Assembly (NCBI RefSeq): GCF_029542085.1
Contig: NZ_CP107036.1
Span: 3,286,001-3,350,000 of the forward strand
Source of the DNA: Sphingobacterium sp. ML3W
GTDB lineage: Bacteria; Bacteroidota; Bacteroidia; Sphingobacteriales; Sphingobacteriaceae
Direction: 5' to 3'
Length of the DNA: 64,000 nt
Below, in pieces: positions 35,119 through 44,446 of this stretch (its first letter is position 1; each line of letters begins with the position of its first letter). Below the pieces are notes generated by a model. That model was given only the letters and a program-made list of their open reading frames with translations. It was not told where the DNA came from and searched no databases. Both the position numbers and the translations under genes were made by a program.

Positions 35119-35874
35119 CTAAAAAGGATATACTGTGGTATTTCCTTTGGATCCAAAAACATGGACCACGCCATTCGTTGTCACGTAACCACCAGATCTA
35201 TTGGTTGTTTTATCGTTGATCTGAATCGGCGCCAGATCATTGTTATTGACTAGTTTTAGATACATCACACCCTCCTGATTAAAACCTTTCCCTTCGTTCA
35301 TGTACCCCAACAGGGAGCTTTTGCTTGCCACTGTATTTACCGGAAGCAATGTTTTGGCTTTGACATTGGATATAGTCAATTTATCAAAGTTGTAATTTCC
35401 CTGTAAAATGAGATAAAGAAAATAATTACGGACATCATCGCGGTTATAATCTTCCCACTTCGTAGCTGGTCTGGTAATAGGCTTACCTGTACCATCCACC
35501 CCAGTCACGATAGGTACATCGAAGAAAAGTCCAGCAGTAACCTTTTTCGTTTTGGCATCCCATGTCTTTATTGCCTCATTGTGTAAAAAGATAAATGTGC
35601 GATCCGTTTTATCCAATTCCTCAAGACCTATACCGGCATACTCTAATCCTTTACGCATCCATTTAAAAATCGTATCCGATGGATTCTCTGTAGTTTCATA
35701 GGAACGATTTTCCAAAAATTTACGTGCACTGATCCCTATATTGGGATCCAGAGTTTTATGCTTGTAATCGTAATTTTCCTGTAATTCCAAATCGAAAAGC
35801 GAACATCCTGTCAGCAGCAAACTTGCTGCAATAACCATATATTGTGTCCATTTTATATTACATATTCTTTTCAT
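35119..35874 (-). CDS. Small PUL lipoprotein, possibly fasciclin (FAS1)-like
   Basis: I start at the ATG at 35874: MKRICNIKWTQYMVIAASLL, lipid Cys at 24. A TTG at 35895 is the alternative. The mature part (about 228 residues) contains DTIFKWMRKGLEYAGI and RTFIFLHNEAIKTW, and ends with SGGYVTTNGVVHVFGSKGNT, which resembles the closing strand of FAS1 domains. Proteins of this kind often follow SusD and may bind glycan or other surface proteins. The FAS1 call is tentative. It lies between SusD and PL6 and follows a spacer homologous to the SusC-SusD spacer. Confidence 0.7.
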   Translation of the reverse strand: MKRICNIKWTQYMVIAASLLLTGCSLFDLELQENYDYKHKTLDPNIGISARKFLENRSYETTENPSDTIFKWMRKGLEYAGIGLEELDKTDRTFIFLHNEAIKTWDAKTKKVTAGLFFDVPIVTGVDGTGKPITRPATKWEDYNRDDVRNYFLYLILQGNYNFDKLTISNVKAKTLLPVNTVASKSSLLGYMNEGKGFNQEGVMYLKLVNNNDLAPIQINDKTTNRSGGYVTTNGVVHVFGSKGNTTVYPF

Positions 35875-36016
35875 CTGTCTAATTTTTTTATTCAATTGTG
35901 ATAATACTATCAGATTTATTCATCGAGTGTATGTTTTAAGCGGTATTCATGAGCTCGCTTTGCTCGGTTATTTACTCCCCCATTGTGGTTGAATAAATCG
36001 TGATGGTTTCATGACT
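35875..36016 (-). repeat. Spacer A: second copy of the operon spacer, with a 65-nt insertion
   Basis: Bases 36016-35989 match spacer B (37668-37641) at 26 of 28 positions. Bases 35923-35875 match 37640-37591 more loosely, ending in the same AAAAAATTAnACAG before the ATG. About 65 extra bases (35924-35988) sit between the two blocks. The first block encodes MKPSRFIQ in both copies. In this copy the short ORF runs from 36012 to 35968 (14 codons). Confidence 0.7.
35968..36012 (-). CDS. Putative short spacer ORF (14 aa)
   Basis: The ATG at 36012 lies 24 bases after the SusD stop and reads MKPSRFIQPQWGSK before TAA. Its first eight residues are identical to the ORF at 37587-37664. Translation is not demonstrated; nucleotide identity alone could explain the match. 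Confidence 0.25.
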   Translation of the reverse strand: MKPSRFIQPQWGSK

Positions 36017-36036
36017 CTTTGATTTATATACATCTA

Positions 36037-37590
36037 TTAATCAGTATATCCCGGATTTTGAACCAATAGCGTATTGGAGTTTAACACATTTCGATGAACT
36101 GGCCAATACACCCTTCGTTGTGGATCCAGGAAGCCTGGTTTGTCTAAACTCCCAGCATCTTCTTGTCTACGTTTCAGAATAGGATCCATCACTTCTTTTA
36201 CACGGCCAGTACGCACCAGGTCAAACCAGCGTTTCCCCTCACCATATAATTCCATGCGGCGTTCATTGAGAATCGCAGTTTCTAGCTGATAAGCAGTTGC
36301 CAAATCAGGATTACTTGCTTCGTACTCTGGGAGATTGGCTCGTTTACGTACAAAATTGAGGTATTTTAAGGCATTCGTTTTGTCACCCAATCCATTTAAA
36401 GCTTCAGCGTATAAGAGGTAAATATCAGCCAATCTATAGATTGTCAAATAGACAGGAACCATTTGATTGGTTGCTGGCCAAGGATCTTCTTTAGTCGGAG
36501 TCGCACTTGTAGGGTACCATTTTATAAAGCGGTCCCGCTTGTTATTCGGTAAACCGTAATAAACATCGAGGGTCTGCTGCGGACGGATATCAGGACTTGG
36601 TGTGCCGGTCGTCTGTGGTTGGAACAAATCCGCCCATGCTGTTTCGTCCACAACAATCGGTTTATTATTAGGCGCCCATGAGGTCTGCATACAAGCACAT
36701 CCGTTTTTCGTATAATCCCAATGTATACTCCAAATGGCTTCCTTACTATTCAATGGCCCAGTGAAAATTGCTTTCCAGGTAGCAGCGTCCTGCAAATTTT
36801 TCTCATTGGTACCCGCATAGCTCGCACCGGTAGGAGATTTGGCCAAAAACAATTTTTCGATCCATATCTTCGCATTTGGATAATCTTTCTTCCACATGTA
36901 GACATCAGCCATCATAGCACAGACCCCTGCACTACCGATCGTCCATAGTGGGTTTTTGGCATCCTTATCCACCTGAGCATATGCTTTTTCCAGATCTGGG
37001 ATAATCACTTCATCCATGATCTTTTCCTTTTTATCCCTTGGACGTGATGCCGGCAGGTTAATATCTTCATAAGGTTCCAACCAGATCGGAGCATCTCCCC
37101 ATACGCGAACCAGGTAGAAATAACACATTGCCCGGAGGGCATAACATTGTGCCAAATAATCATCAACCATTTGTGGTGTAATCCGGCTATCTAATTTAGC
37201 CGCCTGAGGAATATATTTAATATTCAGATTGGCTCTTCCGATGATGTTGTACAAACCACTCCAGTCTGAAAATTGATTAGTTGGAGTAATACCATTTAAT
37301 ACAATCTCATCAATAAAATCTTTGGTATAACTAATGGCCCGGTCAAAATTATCCGACCGATATTCTCCCCAATACAAGTATTTTTCCAAAAAATTATCTT
37401 TTGCATTACCTACGCCAATCATTTCTATCTGAAATCCACTGTACATCCCTGCCATTGCAGCCTGTACATCATATAGATTTTTAAAATGCTGATCTAATGC
37501 AACTTCTGCCAAAGGTTTTTCCTCCAGAAATTTACTACATCCCCCTAATGTTGCCGACAAAAGTAATAGTGCTAAAATCTTTGTTTTCAT
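36037..37590 (-). CDS. SusD/RagB-family lipoprotein (PUL pair 3)
   Basis: The 517-residue protein has signal MKTKILALLLLSATLGGC with Cys18. SusD features are EEKPLAEVALDQHFKNLYDVQAAMAGMYSGF, CYALRAMCYFYLVRVWGDAPIWLEPYED and the C-terminal NERRMELYGEGKRWFDLVRTGR. It would receive oligosaccharides made by the PL6 lyase. Its start codon overlaps the stop (ATGA) of a short ORF that fills the gap after SusC. Confidence 0.96.
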   Translation of the reverse strand: MKTKILALLLLSATLGGCSKFLEEKPLAEVALDQHFKNLYDVQAAMAGMYSGFQIEMIGVGNAKDNFLEKYLYWGEYRSDNFDRAISYTKDFIDEIVLNGITPTNQFSDWSGLYNIIGRANLNIKYIPQAAKLDSRITPQMVDDYLAQCYALRAMCYFYLVRVWGDAPIWLEPYEDINLPASRPRDKKEKIMDEVIIPDLEKAYAQVDKDAKNPLWTIGSAGVCAMMADVYMWKKDYPNAKIWIEKLFLAKSPTGASYAGTNEKNLQDAATWKAIFTGPLNSKEAIWSIHWDYTKNGCACMQTSWAPNNKPIVVDETAWADLFQPQTTGTPSPDIRPQQTLDVYYGLPNNKRDRFIKWYPTSATPTKEDPWPATNQMVPVYLTIYRLADIYLLYAEALNGLGDKTNALKYLNFVRKRANLPEYEASNPDLATAYQLETAILNERRMELYGEGKRWFDLVRTGRVKEVMDPILKRRQEDAGSLDKPGFLDPQRRVYWPVHRNVLNSNTLLVQNPGYTD

Positions 37591-37664
37591 CTGTATAATT
37601 TTTTCTTAAAAGTGATGAAGCAATCTGATTTACTTTTCATTTGGATAAATCGTGATGGTTTCAT
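37587..37664 (-). CDS. Putative short ORF filling the SusC-SusD gap (25 aa)
   Basis: The ATG lies 12 bases after the SusC stop. The frame reads MKPSRFIQMKSKSDCFITF and ends KKKLYR with TGA overlapping the SusD ATG (ATGA). It fills almost the whole gap and could couple translation of SusD to SusC. The start block is repeated after SusD (35989-36016). It may be only part of a conserved RNA element; there is no protein homology I can name. Confidence 0.35.
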   Translation of the reverse strand: MKPSRFIQMKSKSDCFITFKKKLYR

Positions 37665-37668
37665 AACT
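37591..37668 (-). repeat. Spacer B: first copy of the operon spacer
   Basis: This 78-base spacer between SusC and SusD of pair 3 is homologous to the SusD-lipoprotein spacer at 35875-36016. The most conserved part is 37641-37668. Confidence 0.7.
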
Positions 37669-37676
37669 AAAATCTC

Positions 37677-40600
37677 TTAAAAATTGATATTTACTCCAAA
37701 TCCATATTCTCTTCTTCTTGGATAACGCCCGTCATCCTCACCCGGTGTCAATGGATTCGTTGTACTGAATTCTGGATCATAGCCCTTATAATTGGTCCAG
37801 GTCAATAGATTCGTTCCATACACATAAGCTGTAAGCCCTTTCATTTTCAACTTACTGATCAGTTGCTGATCAAATGTGTAGGATAAGCGTGCACTGGCAA
37901 GACGCACAAACGAACCGTCTTCGATATATAGGCTATTTTGATTGGTTTTCATATTTCCGCGGTTATTTTTTTCCAAATAGTAAGGATATTTGGCCTGATC
38001 ACCTGGCTTGCGCCATACATTATAGACCATATCCGGCGAACCCGCCCCTGTATTTGTAGGGTAATTCTGGCGCTGTAATAGTGCATTGTACACCTCGCGC
38101 CCAAAGGAACCATTGAAAAGAACATTTAGTGAAAACCGTTTATAGGTAAAAGTCTGCATGAAACCAAAGTAGAAATCGGGAGTTGCATTACCGAGAACCA
38201 TCCGGTCTTCATCGTTGATCAAACTATCTTTTTTATTATTAAGCCATTCAGCATCTCCTCCTTTTAATTTGCCATCAGGCGCATATAACTGCTGTACAGT
38301 TCCGTTATAATCACGGCCATCGAAGGTATAGACAGGCTTTCCATCACGGTATAAAGGTTTACCTTGATCGTCCAACGCCAGCGTTAACTTATCCCAATTA
38401 TCATTGTAGGCATTCGATTCATCCCAGGCATAGACACCCAGATTGCGCCAACCATAAAAATTACCAATACGACCGCCCTCTTCTACATACCATTTATTGC
38501 CCGCAAATGTCGGTACACCATCCGCCAGTTTCAAGATCTTGTTACGTTCAAAAGATATATTTCCACTAACTTCCCAAGTAAAATCGCGCGTCACAATCGG
38601 CTTACCATTCACGATCAATTCCACTCCTTTGGAACGAATCGAACCAAAATTCACGTTAACTTTTGAAAATCCAGCTTCTTTAGCCAACTCTCTTGGATAT
38701 AGTAAATCTGTGGTTGTTTTCACGTAATAATCAGCTGTAACTCCTAAGCGTCCACTTAAGAAGGTCAGATCCAACCCTGCATTATGCTGTGTTGTCTTTT
38801 CCCATCTGATCAAGTTATTTCCGAATGTCGGTGTCAATGAAGCTCCACCAATCCCGTTGTAATTACCACCAAATTTTACTTTCGTATAGGACTCATAATC
38901 TCCGATCTGATCATTTCCAAGCTGACCAATACTATATCTGATCTTAGCATCCTGTAACGCAGGCTTTGCCCACTTCATAAAGTTTTCATCCGAGAATCGC
39001 CATGCCGCTGATCCCGAGAAAAAATTCACCCATTTATTGGCCTGAGCAAAACGCGAGGAGCCATCTCTTCTGAAGGAACCCTGTACCAAATAGCGACCTT
39101 TATAGTTGTAACCAACCCGACCAAATATGGATGCCGTCGCATTGGCTGTCGCCCAGGTGTTTGTATTTGCTAAAACCAAATAATCAGGCAAGCTAACCCG
39201 GATTTCCTCGTTGACGCTATTCATGTACTCCGAATGAAAGCGATCTGTTCTTCTTCGATCAGCACTAAACCCCAGTAAAGCATACACATTGTGATCCTGT
39301 GCAAAGGTTTTGTTATAATTCAGATACGATTGAAACTCCCATGTAAAGATTTTGTTGAACTCGTTTGTTCCGTAATTTTGATCCAATTTGGCAGACAGAA
39401 AGCGAGGCGAAAATTCTGTAGTCTGCGTATTGTCTAATCGCGCATTAAATAATGTTGTGAATTTCAGATCATCTCTTATTTGATAATCAAGCTGATTATT
39501 GAATTGTCCTGCATAGGTCTGAATCAGATTTTCTTCATACAGCGCATTGGCAATAGGGTTTCGCTTCGATCCGATATAACTCGTCAACGATCCATCTGGA
39601 TAATAAATTAAAGAATAAGCAGGTCGATCCATAAGGACACGGATGGTATTTCCAATTGGTGTAGCGTTTGTTTTTTGCCAAGAAAAGGAAATATTATTAG
39701 AATAGCGCAATTTGGATGACATCTGATACTCGACATTAATGCGCGATTGCAATCTTTTTGCATAGCTGTTTAACATAATGGATTTATCATCCAAATAGTT
39801 CAAACTGCTGTAGTAGCGAAGATTTTTCTGACCACCACCAATACTCAATTTAATCTCTTTCTTTTGAGCGAGGTTCCCCAACAACAAACGCTGAAGATCA
39901 TTATCGGCATTGAAACTTGGATTTATGGAATCCGTATTGGTAGCGTTACCCTGTATATTTCTGAACTCACGAACCTCAGCCGAATTGCTAACTGGTATGT
40001 AATGTGACAAGCGACCAAAAAGATGATTGTAATTTAAATTGATCAATGGTCTCCCTTCCGATCCACGTTTGGTCGTAATCAAAATTACCCCATTGGCACC
40101 CCGTGTACCATAAATTGACGCCGAACCAGCATCTTTTAGGACCTCAATACTCTCAATATCTGTGGGGTTGATATTTGCACCTTCAGGATTAATAATACCG
40201 TCCACCAAATACAAAGGGCCATTACCACCATTTAATGTCGAAGTCCCCCGCACCTGGATACTACCAGTTGCTCCGGGAGCACCACCACCATCATTGGTTA
40301 CGAGTACCCCTGCTGCTTGTCCCTGTAAGGCATCAAAAATGTTGATCGGCTGGCGCTCTTCAATCTTTTTTGCACTGACAGAAGAGATCGCTCCAGTCAG
40401 ATCGCGCTTTTTAACAGCACTACCGTAGCCCGTTACGACAATTTCATCCAAGGCATTGTCATTTTCAACCAGCTGTACGTCGATCTGTCGTTGAGCACCG
40501 ACGGTACGCTCCTCGGCTTTCATTCCCACCTGACTAAAAACGAGTATACTTGCCGGAGCAGCCTCAATCTGATACTTCCCTGCAGCATCTGTACTTGTTC

Positions 40601-40775
40601 CCTGGCTCTTTCCTTTTACCCGGACGCTCACCCCCTGTAGTGCGTCACCTTTACTATTACTCACTTTGCCGGAAAGCCGAACATTTTGTTGGGCAAAGAG
40701 CGGTAAGCCCATACTTCCCATTATTAAAAATAGGCAGAGTACAAAGCACCCCATTTTTGTGATACTTTTCATCAT
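37677..40775 (-). CDS. SusC/RagA-family TonB-dependent transporter (PUL pair 3)
   Basis: The 1032-residue protein has a signal peptide (about 1-29, ending GLPLFAQ), a CarboxypepD_reg-like domain (VRLSGKVSNSKGDALQGVSVRVKG, about 32-110), the SusC motif DEIVVTGYGSAVKKRDLTGAI, plug motif GGNGPLYLVDGIINPEGANIN and a 22-strand-type barrel ending GFGVNINF. It is first gene of the operon with SusD, a small lipoprotein and PL6, and likely imports unsaturated uronate-containing oligosaccharides. No regulator is encoded nearby. Confidence 0.97.
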   Translation of the reverse strand: MMKSITKMGCFVLCLFLIMGSMGLPLFAQQNVRLSGKVSNSKGDALQGVSVRVKGKSQGTSTDAAGKYQIEAAPASILVFSQVGMKAEERTVGAQRQIDVQLVENDNALDEIVVTGYGSAVKKRDLTGAISSVSAKKIEERQPINIFDALQGQAAGVLVTNDGGGAPGATGSIQVRGTSTLNGGNGPLYLVDGIINPEGANINPTDIESIEVLKDAGSASIYGTRGANGVILITTKRGSEGRPLINLNYNHLFGRLSHYIPVSNSAEVREFRNIQGNATNTDSINPSFNADNDLQRLLLGNLAQKKEIKLSIGGGQKNLRYYSSLNYLDDKSIMLNSYAKRLQSRINVEYQMSSKLRYSNNISFSWQKTNATPIGNTIRVLMDRPAYSLIYYPDGSLTSYIGSKRNPIANALYEENLIQTYAGQFNNQLDYQIRDDLKFTTLFNARLDNTQTTEFSPRFLSAKLDQNYGTNEFNKIFTWEFQSYLNYNKTFAQDHNVYALLGFSADRRRTDRFHSEYMNSVNEEIRVSLPDYLVLANTNTWATANATASIFGRVGYNYKGRYLVQGSFRRDGSSRFAQANKWVNFFSGSAAWRFSDENFMKWAKPALQDAKIRYSIGQLGNDQIGDYESYTKVKFGGNYNGIGGASLTPTFGNNLIRWEKTTQHNAGLDLTFLSGRLGVTADYYVKTTTDLLYPRELAKEAGFSKVNVNFGSIRSKGVELIVNGKPIVTRDFTWEVSGNISFERNKILKLADGVPTFAGNKWYVEEGGRIGNFYGWRNLGVYAWDESNAYNDNWDKLTLALDDQGKPLYRDGKPVYTFDGRDYNGTVQQLYAPDGKLKGGDAEWLNNKKDSLINDEDRMVLGNATPDFYFGFMQTFTYKRFSLNVLFNGSFGREVYNALLQRQNYPTNTGAGSPDMVYNVWRKPGDQAKYPYYLEKNNRGNMKTNQNSLYIEDGSFVRLASARLSYTFDQQLISKLKMKGLTAYVYGTNLLTWTNYKGYDPEFSTTNPLTPGEDDGRYPRRREYGFGVNINF

Positions 40776-40916
40776 AAGTTAGATATTTATTAATTGGTTA
40801 TTTATTATACTAGGTATTCTGGCCATCAAGGCCCCATTTCGTCTTAGCTTCTATATTGATCGAAACTAAAGACAGATTCATCCGTATGCCCTTATTTGGT
40901 TATTTGTTTATAATTC

Positions 40917-40966
40917 GTTATTACCCAAATATCGCTTACTTCCTCTTGTCAAAGGGTGTAAATTTT
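40917..40966 (-). promoter_or_regulatory. Upstream motif of the PL6 PUL, shared with the GH105 operon
   Basis: This segment shares GTTATTA, CCAAATATCGCT and GGGTGTAAATTTT-like blocks in the same order with 44347-44396. On the minus strand GATATTTG (40933-40926) is a 7/8 -7 box and TTTG (40953-40950) lies 16 bases upstream. A leader of about 140 nt to the SusC ATG is implied. Confidence 0.5.
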
Positions 40967-41049
40967 GCTCTTTTTAGCAGTAAAAAATGGTCATTTAACT
41001 TCAAAAATCACCCTATTAAACCCTCAGGGGTAAGCTATTTTATTTTTTT

Positions 41050-43185
41050 CTATTTTGTCATAAATTCAAATTGAACCCGCCCAAACGTATTGGGTTTTCC
41101 TGGCTGTGATTTGGATATTTCTCCACTCAGGCTCCCTTTTGCATTTTTTTTGACCAACACCCGACGCCAGACATAACTTCCTTTTTCGTAGTCAAAGCTT
41201 ACACCATCATCGTCATATAGCTGATAGTTCCCCTCCTTCTCCCCATAGTGACGGATGGTTAAATCAACTTTCTCATTGGGGAGCGGCGCGTGTAAACGAC
41301 TGCCCGTCATGGGTATAATACCGCCATCTTTGACGTAGACCGGTATGCGGTCCATACCCGGATCGGCAACGATCTCTTCTCCATTGCCCACATATTTTCC
41401 TGTATAGAAATCATACCAGTTGCCTTTTGGCAACAGCACCTTTCGGGATGACTCTCCAGCGAATAGTGGCGCGACCAATATATATTCACCACACATATAT
41501 TGATCCTTCACTTCCCTATTGACTGCTTCCAGGTAAGGATTTGTTTCCAGATCCTGATTGCCCGCCACAGCTTTAGCCTGCCCTTGGAAGCCTTCTTCCA
41601 ATACCATCGCCCGGAAAGGAGGTGTGCCATCAAAATGATACTTCGCAAATTCGGAATATAAGTACGGCATCAGTTCCATCCTTAATTGCGCATAGTATTT
41701 CACCTGATCAGCGACTTCGGGAAAAGACCATGGCTTCGTCCCACTGGACCAGGCATTGATCATGGCCATTGGCGAAAAGACAACAGACTGAAAGCGACGT
41801 AGCCATTCCTGCCCTGTCTTTGATCCCCGCACTTCCGGTGTCCATAGTACACCGCAAAATCCACTATTGACCAGTGCGGTAATAAAATCTTGATGACTGT
41901 AATAATCATTGTAGATGACATAAGGCAAATTATTGGCTCCGGCATTCGATGCACGCACCAATCCATACGTGCGTTTATTCTGGTTTCTATATAAACTATC
42001 GGTCAGTTTCTGCGCAAGTACACCATAGGTTTGCCGCATTTGGATACCACTGATACCCGATGGAAATTTGGCCATATCGGGCCAAAGATAATAATCGTAG
42101 CCGTCCACCTCATCCATTTTATAACCGCTGACGCCAATGTTGAGCTGGGCATCCATAAATTGTTTAGCGAGGATTTTTTTTGCTTCGGGATGGTTCAAAT
42201 CAGGTACTGTCCCATTCCAGACGGTATGAGAACCTGTATAAGGTTCGATCGCCTTACTGATACCTGCTTCTGGCGAGACATAAGGATTTGTCCAAAGATT
42301 TAGACGGATTCCCTTCGTGGCCAATTTCTTTATCAAGGCAGCCGGATCCGGAAAACGCCCTTTGTCCCATTCAAAGGTACATGGATAAGCGCGCGACTGC
42401 CATCCGGGCTCAAGACCAATGAAATCAAGCGGAAAACCGTGTTCCTCGAACTGGGCGGCTTCATTCAGTACCTCTTCGGCCGTATAGAGTTTTTGTACCC
42501 GCTGTGTAAATCCCAACCCCCATCGTGGCGGCAATGTACCACCGCCGCAGAATAGATTATACCGTTTGATTGCATCCAAGGGATTGATACCTGCAAAGAC
42601 ATAAATTTCCACACCCGCAGCTGGGATATAAATCTCTACCGCATCCGAATAAGGACGTGAGTTCCAGCTTTTATCCGTATTACGATCCTTGGGTTCTGCC
42701 GGCTCCTTAGCATCTTTACGAACACCTGTACCCACGTAGTAGGTCAAATACTGCGCAGAATTAACAAGTACACCATAACCCTTGGAGGATACATAAAAAG
42801 GAACGGGGGCATGCGTACGACCATTATCTTTGCCACCATAGTGGTCGACATGCAGATTAAGTATCTTACCACGTTGGTGAACAGTTTGAAAATTCAGGCC
42901 TAAACCATAGATCTGCTCATTTTTTGTCAATGGCATCCGCACATAAGTTTTCCCGTCTATCAGTTCCGCATGAACTTCCATTTTCGGAAATGGAAAATCA
43001 GTTGATTGCAGCTGTTCAAGTGTTGCAGCGCGCGGTTTACTATCAGCCGCACCCAGCAAGGTATATTTCTCAGGCTGACCAAAGGTACCTTTCCATACAC
43101 CGGGATACTGTTCCTTCCACTGAATAGGTTGCGCTTTTGCCTGACTACAAAGCAGCAGCAAGAGGATAATCAGAATTTTCTGCAT
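41050..43185 (-). CDS. GH31-family alpha-glycosidase
   Basis: The 711-residue secreted enzyme has a signal peptide ending QAKAQ (19), an N-terminal beta-sandwich (GLGLNFQTVHQRGKILNLHVDHYGGKDNGRTHAPVPFYVSS in outline), a TIM barrel with PPRWGLGFTQRVQK and GLEPGWQSRAYPCTFEWDKGRFPDP, and the nucleophile Asp358 in GYKMDEVDGYDYY. A C-terminal beta domain with DDGVSFDYEKGSY follows. GH31 covers alpha-glucosidases, alpha-xylosidases and others; the KMDE context does not settle which. It lies 6 bp after GH105 in the same operon. Confidence 0.92.
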   Translation of the reverse strand: MQKILIILLLLLCSQAKAQPIQWKEQYPGVWKGTFGQPEKYTLLGAADSKPRAATLEQLQSTDFPFPKMEVHAELIDGKTYVRMPLTKNEQIYGLGLNFQTVHQRGKILNLHVDHYGGKDNGRTHAPVPFYVSSKGYGVLVNSAQYLTYYVGTGVRKDAKEPAEPKDRNTDKSWNSRPYSDAVEIYIPAAGVEIYVFAGINPLDAIKRYNLFCGGGTLPPRWGLGFTQRVQKLYTAEEVLNEAAQFEEHGFPLDFIGLEPGWQSRAYPCTFEWDKGRFPDPAALIKKLATKGIRLNLWTNPYVSPEAGISKAIEPYTGSHTVWNGTVPDLNHPEAKKILAKQFMDAQLNIGVSGYKMDEVDGYDYYLWPDMAKFPSGISGIQMRQTYGVLAQKLTDSLYRNQNKRTYGLVRASNAGANNLPYVIYNDYYSHQDFITALVNSGFCGVLWTPEVRGSKTGQEWLRRFQSVVFSPMAMINAWSSGTKPWSFPEVADQVKYYAQLRMELMPYLYSEFAKYHFDGTPPFRAMVLEEGFQGQAKAVAGNQDLETNPYLEAVNREVKDQYMCGEYILVAPLFAGESSRKVLLPKGNWYDFYTGKYVGNGEEIVADPGMDRIPVYVKDGGIIPMTGSRLHAPLPNEKVDLTIRHYGEKEGNYQLYDDDGVSFDYEKGSYVWRRVLVKKNAKGSLSGEISKSQPGKPNTFGRVQFEFMTK

Positions 43186-43191
43186 AATAAG

Positions 43192-44328
43192 TTATTTTTT
43201 CAACAAAGCATTTACACACCAGAGTATCGGTGCCTGTCCATGCATGTCACCCGTCTTTTGTTTTCGATCCAGGTAGTATTGATAATCATTTTTTCGGTTT
43301 GTCCCTTCACAGACATTGGCAATATCCCCTTGTTCGTTGATATAACCAACAAGTGCCAACCAAGCCTTACGTGCGATAGGCGTATATTCTTTTACATCAA
43401 GCCAGCCATTTCTCACACCAGTAATCAGTGCGTAGGTAAACATGGCTGACCCCGAAGTCTCGACCCAGGATTCTGGTTTATCGATCAGCTGGCCCCACAG
43501 ACCATCTTTACGTTGATACTTTTTGAGGCTAGCCATCATTTTTTTGTAAGAGGCTAATATCGCAGATCTATTGGGGTTATCGGTAGGTAAGGAAGACAGC
43601 AGCTCACTCATCCCTGCCGCCATCCAGCCATTCCCCCTTCCCCAAAAGAAGGGCGCATCCGGGGCATGGTAGAATAAACCGTTTTCCTTTTGAATGGTAT
43701 CGAGATAGACCAGCATTTCATGGGCGGCCCGGTCAATGTATTTACGTTCCCCGCTCACCTGAAATGCCTTGGACTGCACCATGGTAATCATATACATATC
43801 GTCTATCCAATAACGTGTCTGCCAGGTGAGTCCTTTATCCAAAAACTTTTGGTAGGCATCTTTCACGGTTTGGGGCGAATCAATGGGGATGCTCCATTGG
43901 GCATCGGCAAAACGCATTCCCATTTCGCGAAAAGTCTTGTTTTTTGTCTGCTGATAAAGTTCAAGGGGAACGGTTCCAAATACCGCGAAATCCACATGCC
44001 AGGGTCGTGGCACCAAATGTTTCTCTGTATCAAAAAGAGGCATAAAGCGTTGGGTAAGTTGCTCAAGTAGTCCCTTGTCATGGCTGATGTCGGCAAACTT
44101 CAGTGCGCCGTACCAGGTACATACTTCGGGATAAGTAATGGATCTCGGGGGTGCTGGAGGTTTAAAGCTGTTATGTGGACTTTCGACAAAACGCTGTGCG
44201 ACCAAACGGCCAACGGTTAGGGGATTGGCTTTTTCGGGCCAATTTTTTAAATCTATGCTTTGTGCCTGACCATATAGTGCCAAGGACACAGCAATACCCG
44301 AAAGTATTGACCTCACAATAGTTATCAT
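43192..44328 (-). CDS. GH105/GH88-type unsaturated uronyl hydrolase
   Basis: The 378-residue secreted enzyme has a signal peptide ending LYGQAQ (23) and the (alpha/alpha)6 barrel of GH88/GH105. The catalytic region is TRYWIDDMYM (Asp176/Asp177); other family blocks are FFWGRGNGWMAAGMSELL and the C-terminal GDMHGQAPILWCVNALLK. Such enzymes remove the 4,5-unsaturated uronic acid left by polysaccharide lyases. This fits the PL6 lyase at 33615-35078, in a separate operon with a shared upstream motif. Confidence 0.92.
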   Translation of the reverse strand: MITIVRSILSGIAVSLALYGQAQSIDLKNWPEKANPLTVGRLVAQRFVESPHNSFKPPAPPRSITYPEVCTWYGALKFADISHDKGLLEQLTQRFMPLFDTEKHLVPRPWHVDFAVFGTVPLELYQQTKNKTFREMGMRFADAQWSIPIDSPQTVKDAYQKFLDKGLTWQTRYWIDDMYMITMVQSKAFQVSGERKYIDRAAHEMLVYLDTIQKENGLFYHAPDAPFFWGRGNGWMAAGMSELLSSLPTDNPNRSAILASYKKMMASLKKYQRKDGLWGQLIDKPESWVETSGSAMFTYALITGVRNGWLDVKEYTPIARKAWLALVGYINEQGDIANVCEGTNRKNDYQYYLDRKQKTGDMHGQAPILWCVNALLKK

Positions 44329-44346
44329 TAGCTGGGTTTATATTTA

Positions 44347-44396
44347 GTTATTATACCAAATATCGCTATGCAGCTACTTTTTTGAGGGGTAATTTT
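44347..44396 (-). promoter_or_regulatory. Upstream motif of the GH105-GH31 operon
   Basis: GTTATTA, CCAAATATCGCT and GAGGGGTAATTTT blocks are shared with 40917-40966. GATATTTG (minus strand, 44364-44357) is a 7/8 -7 box. No TTTG is found at -33, suggesting a need for an activator. Confidence 0.5.
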
Positions 44397-44446
44397 CGAC
44401 CATTTAGGTGGAAATATTGACGGCTGTGATCTGACACCAGAAAGAA

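Noticed and set aside
41025..41049. Weak CCCTcaGGGG hairpin after GH31 considered as a terminator
   Set aside because: The stem is only 4-5 bp and no T run follows on the minus strand.
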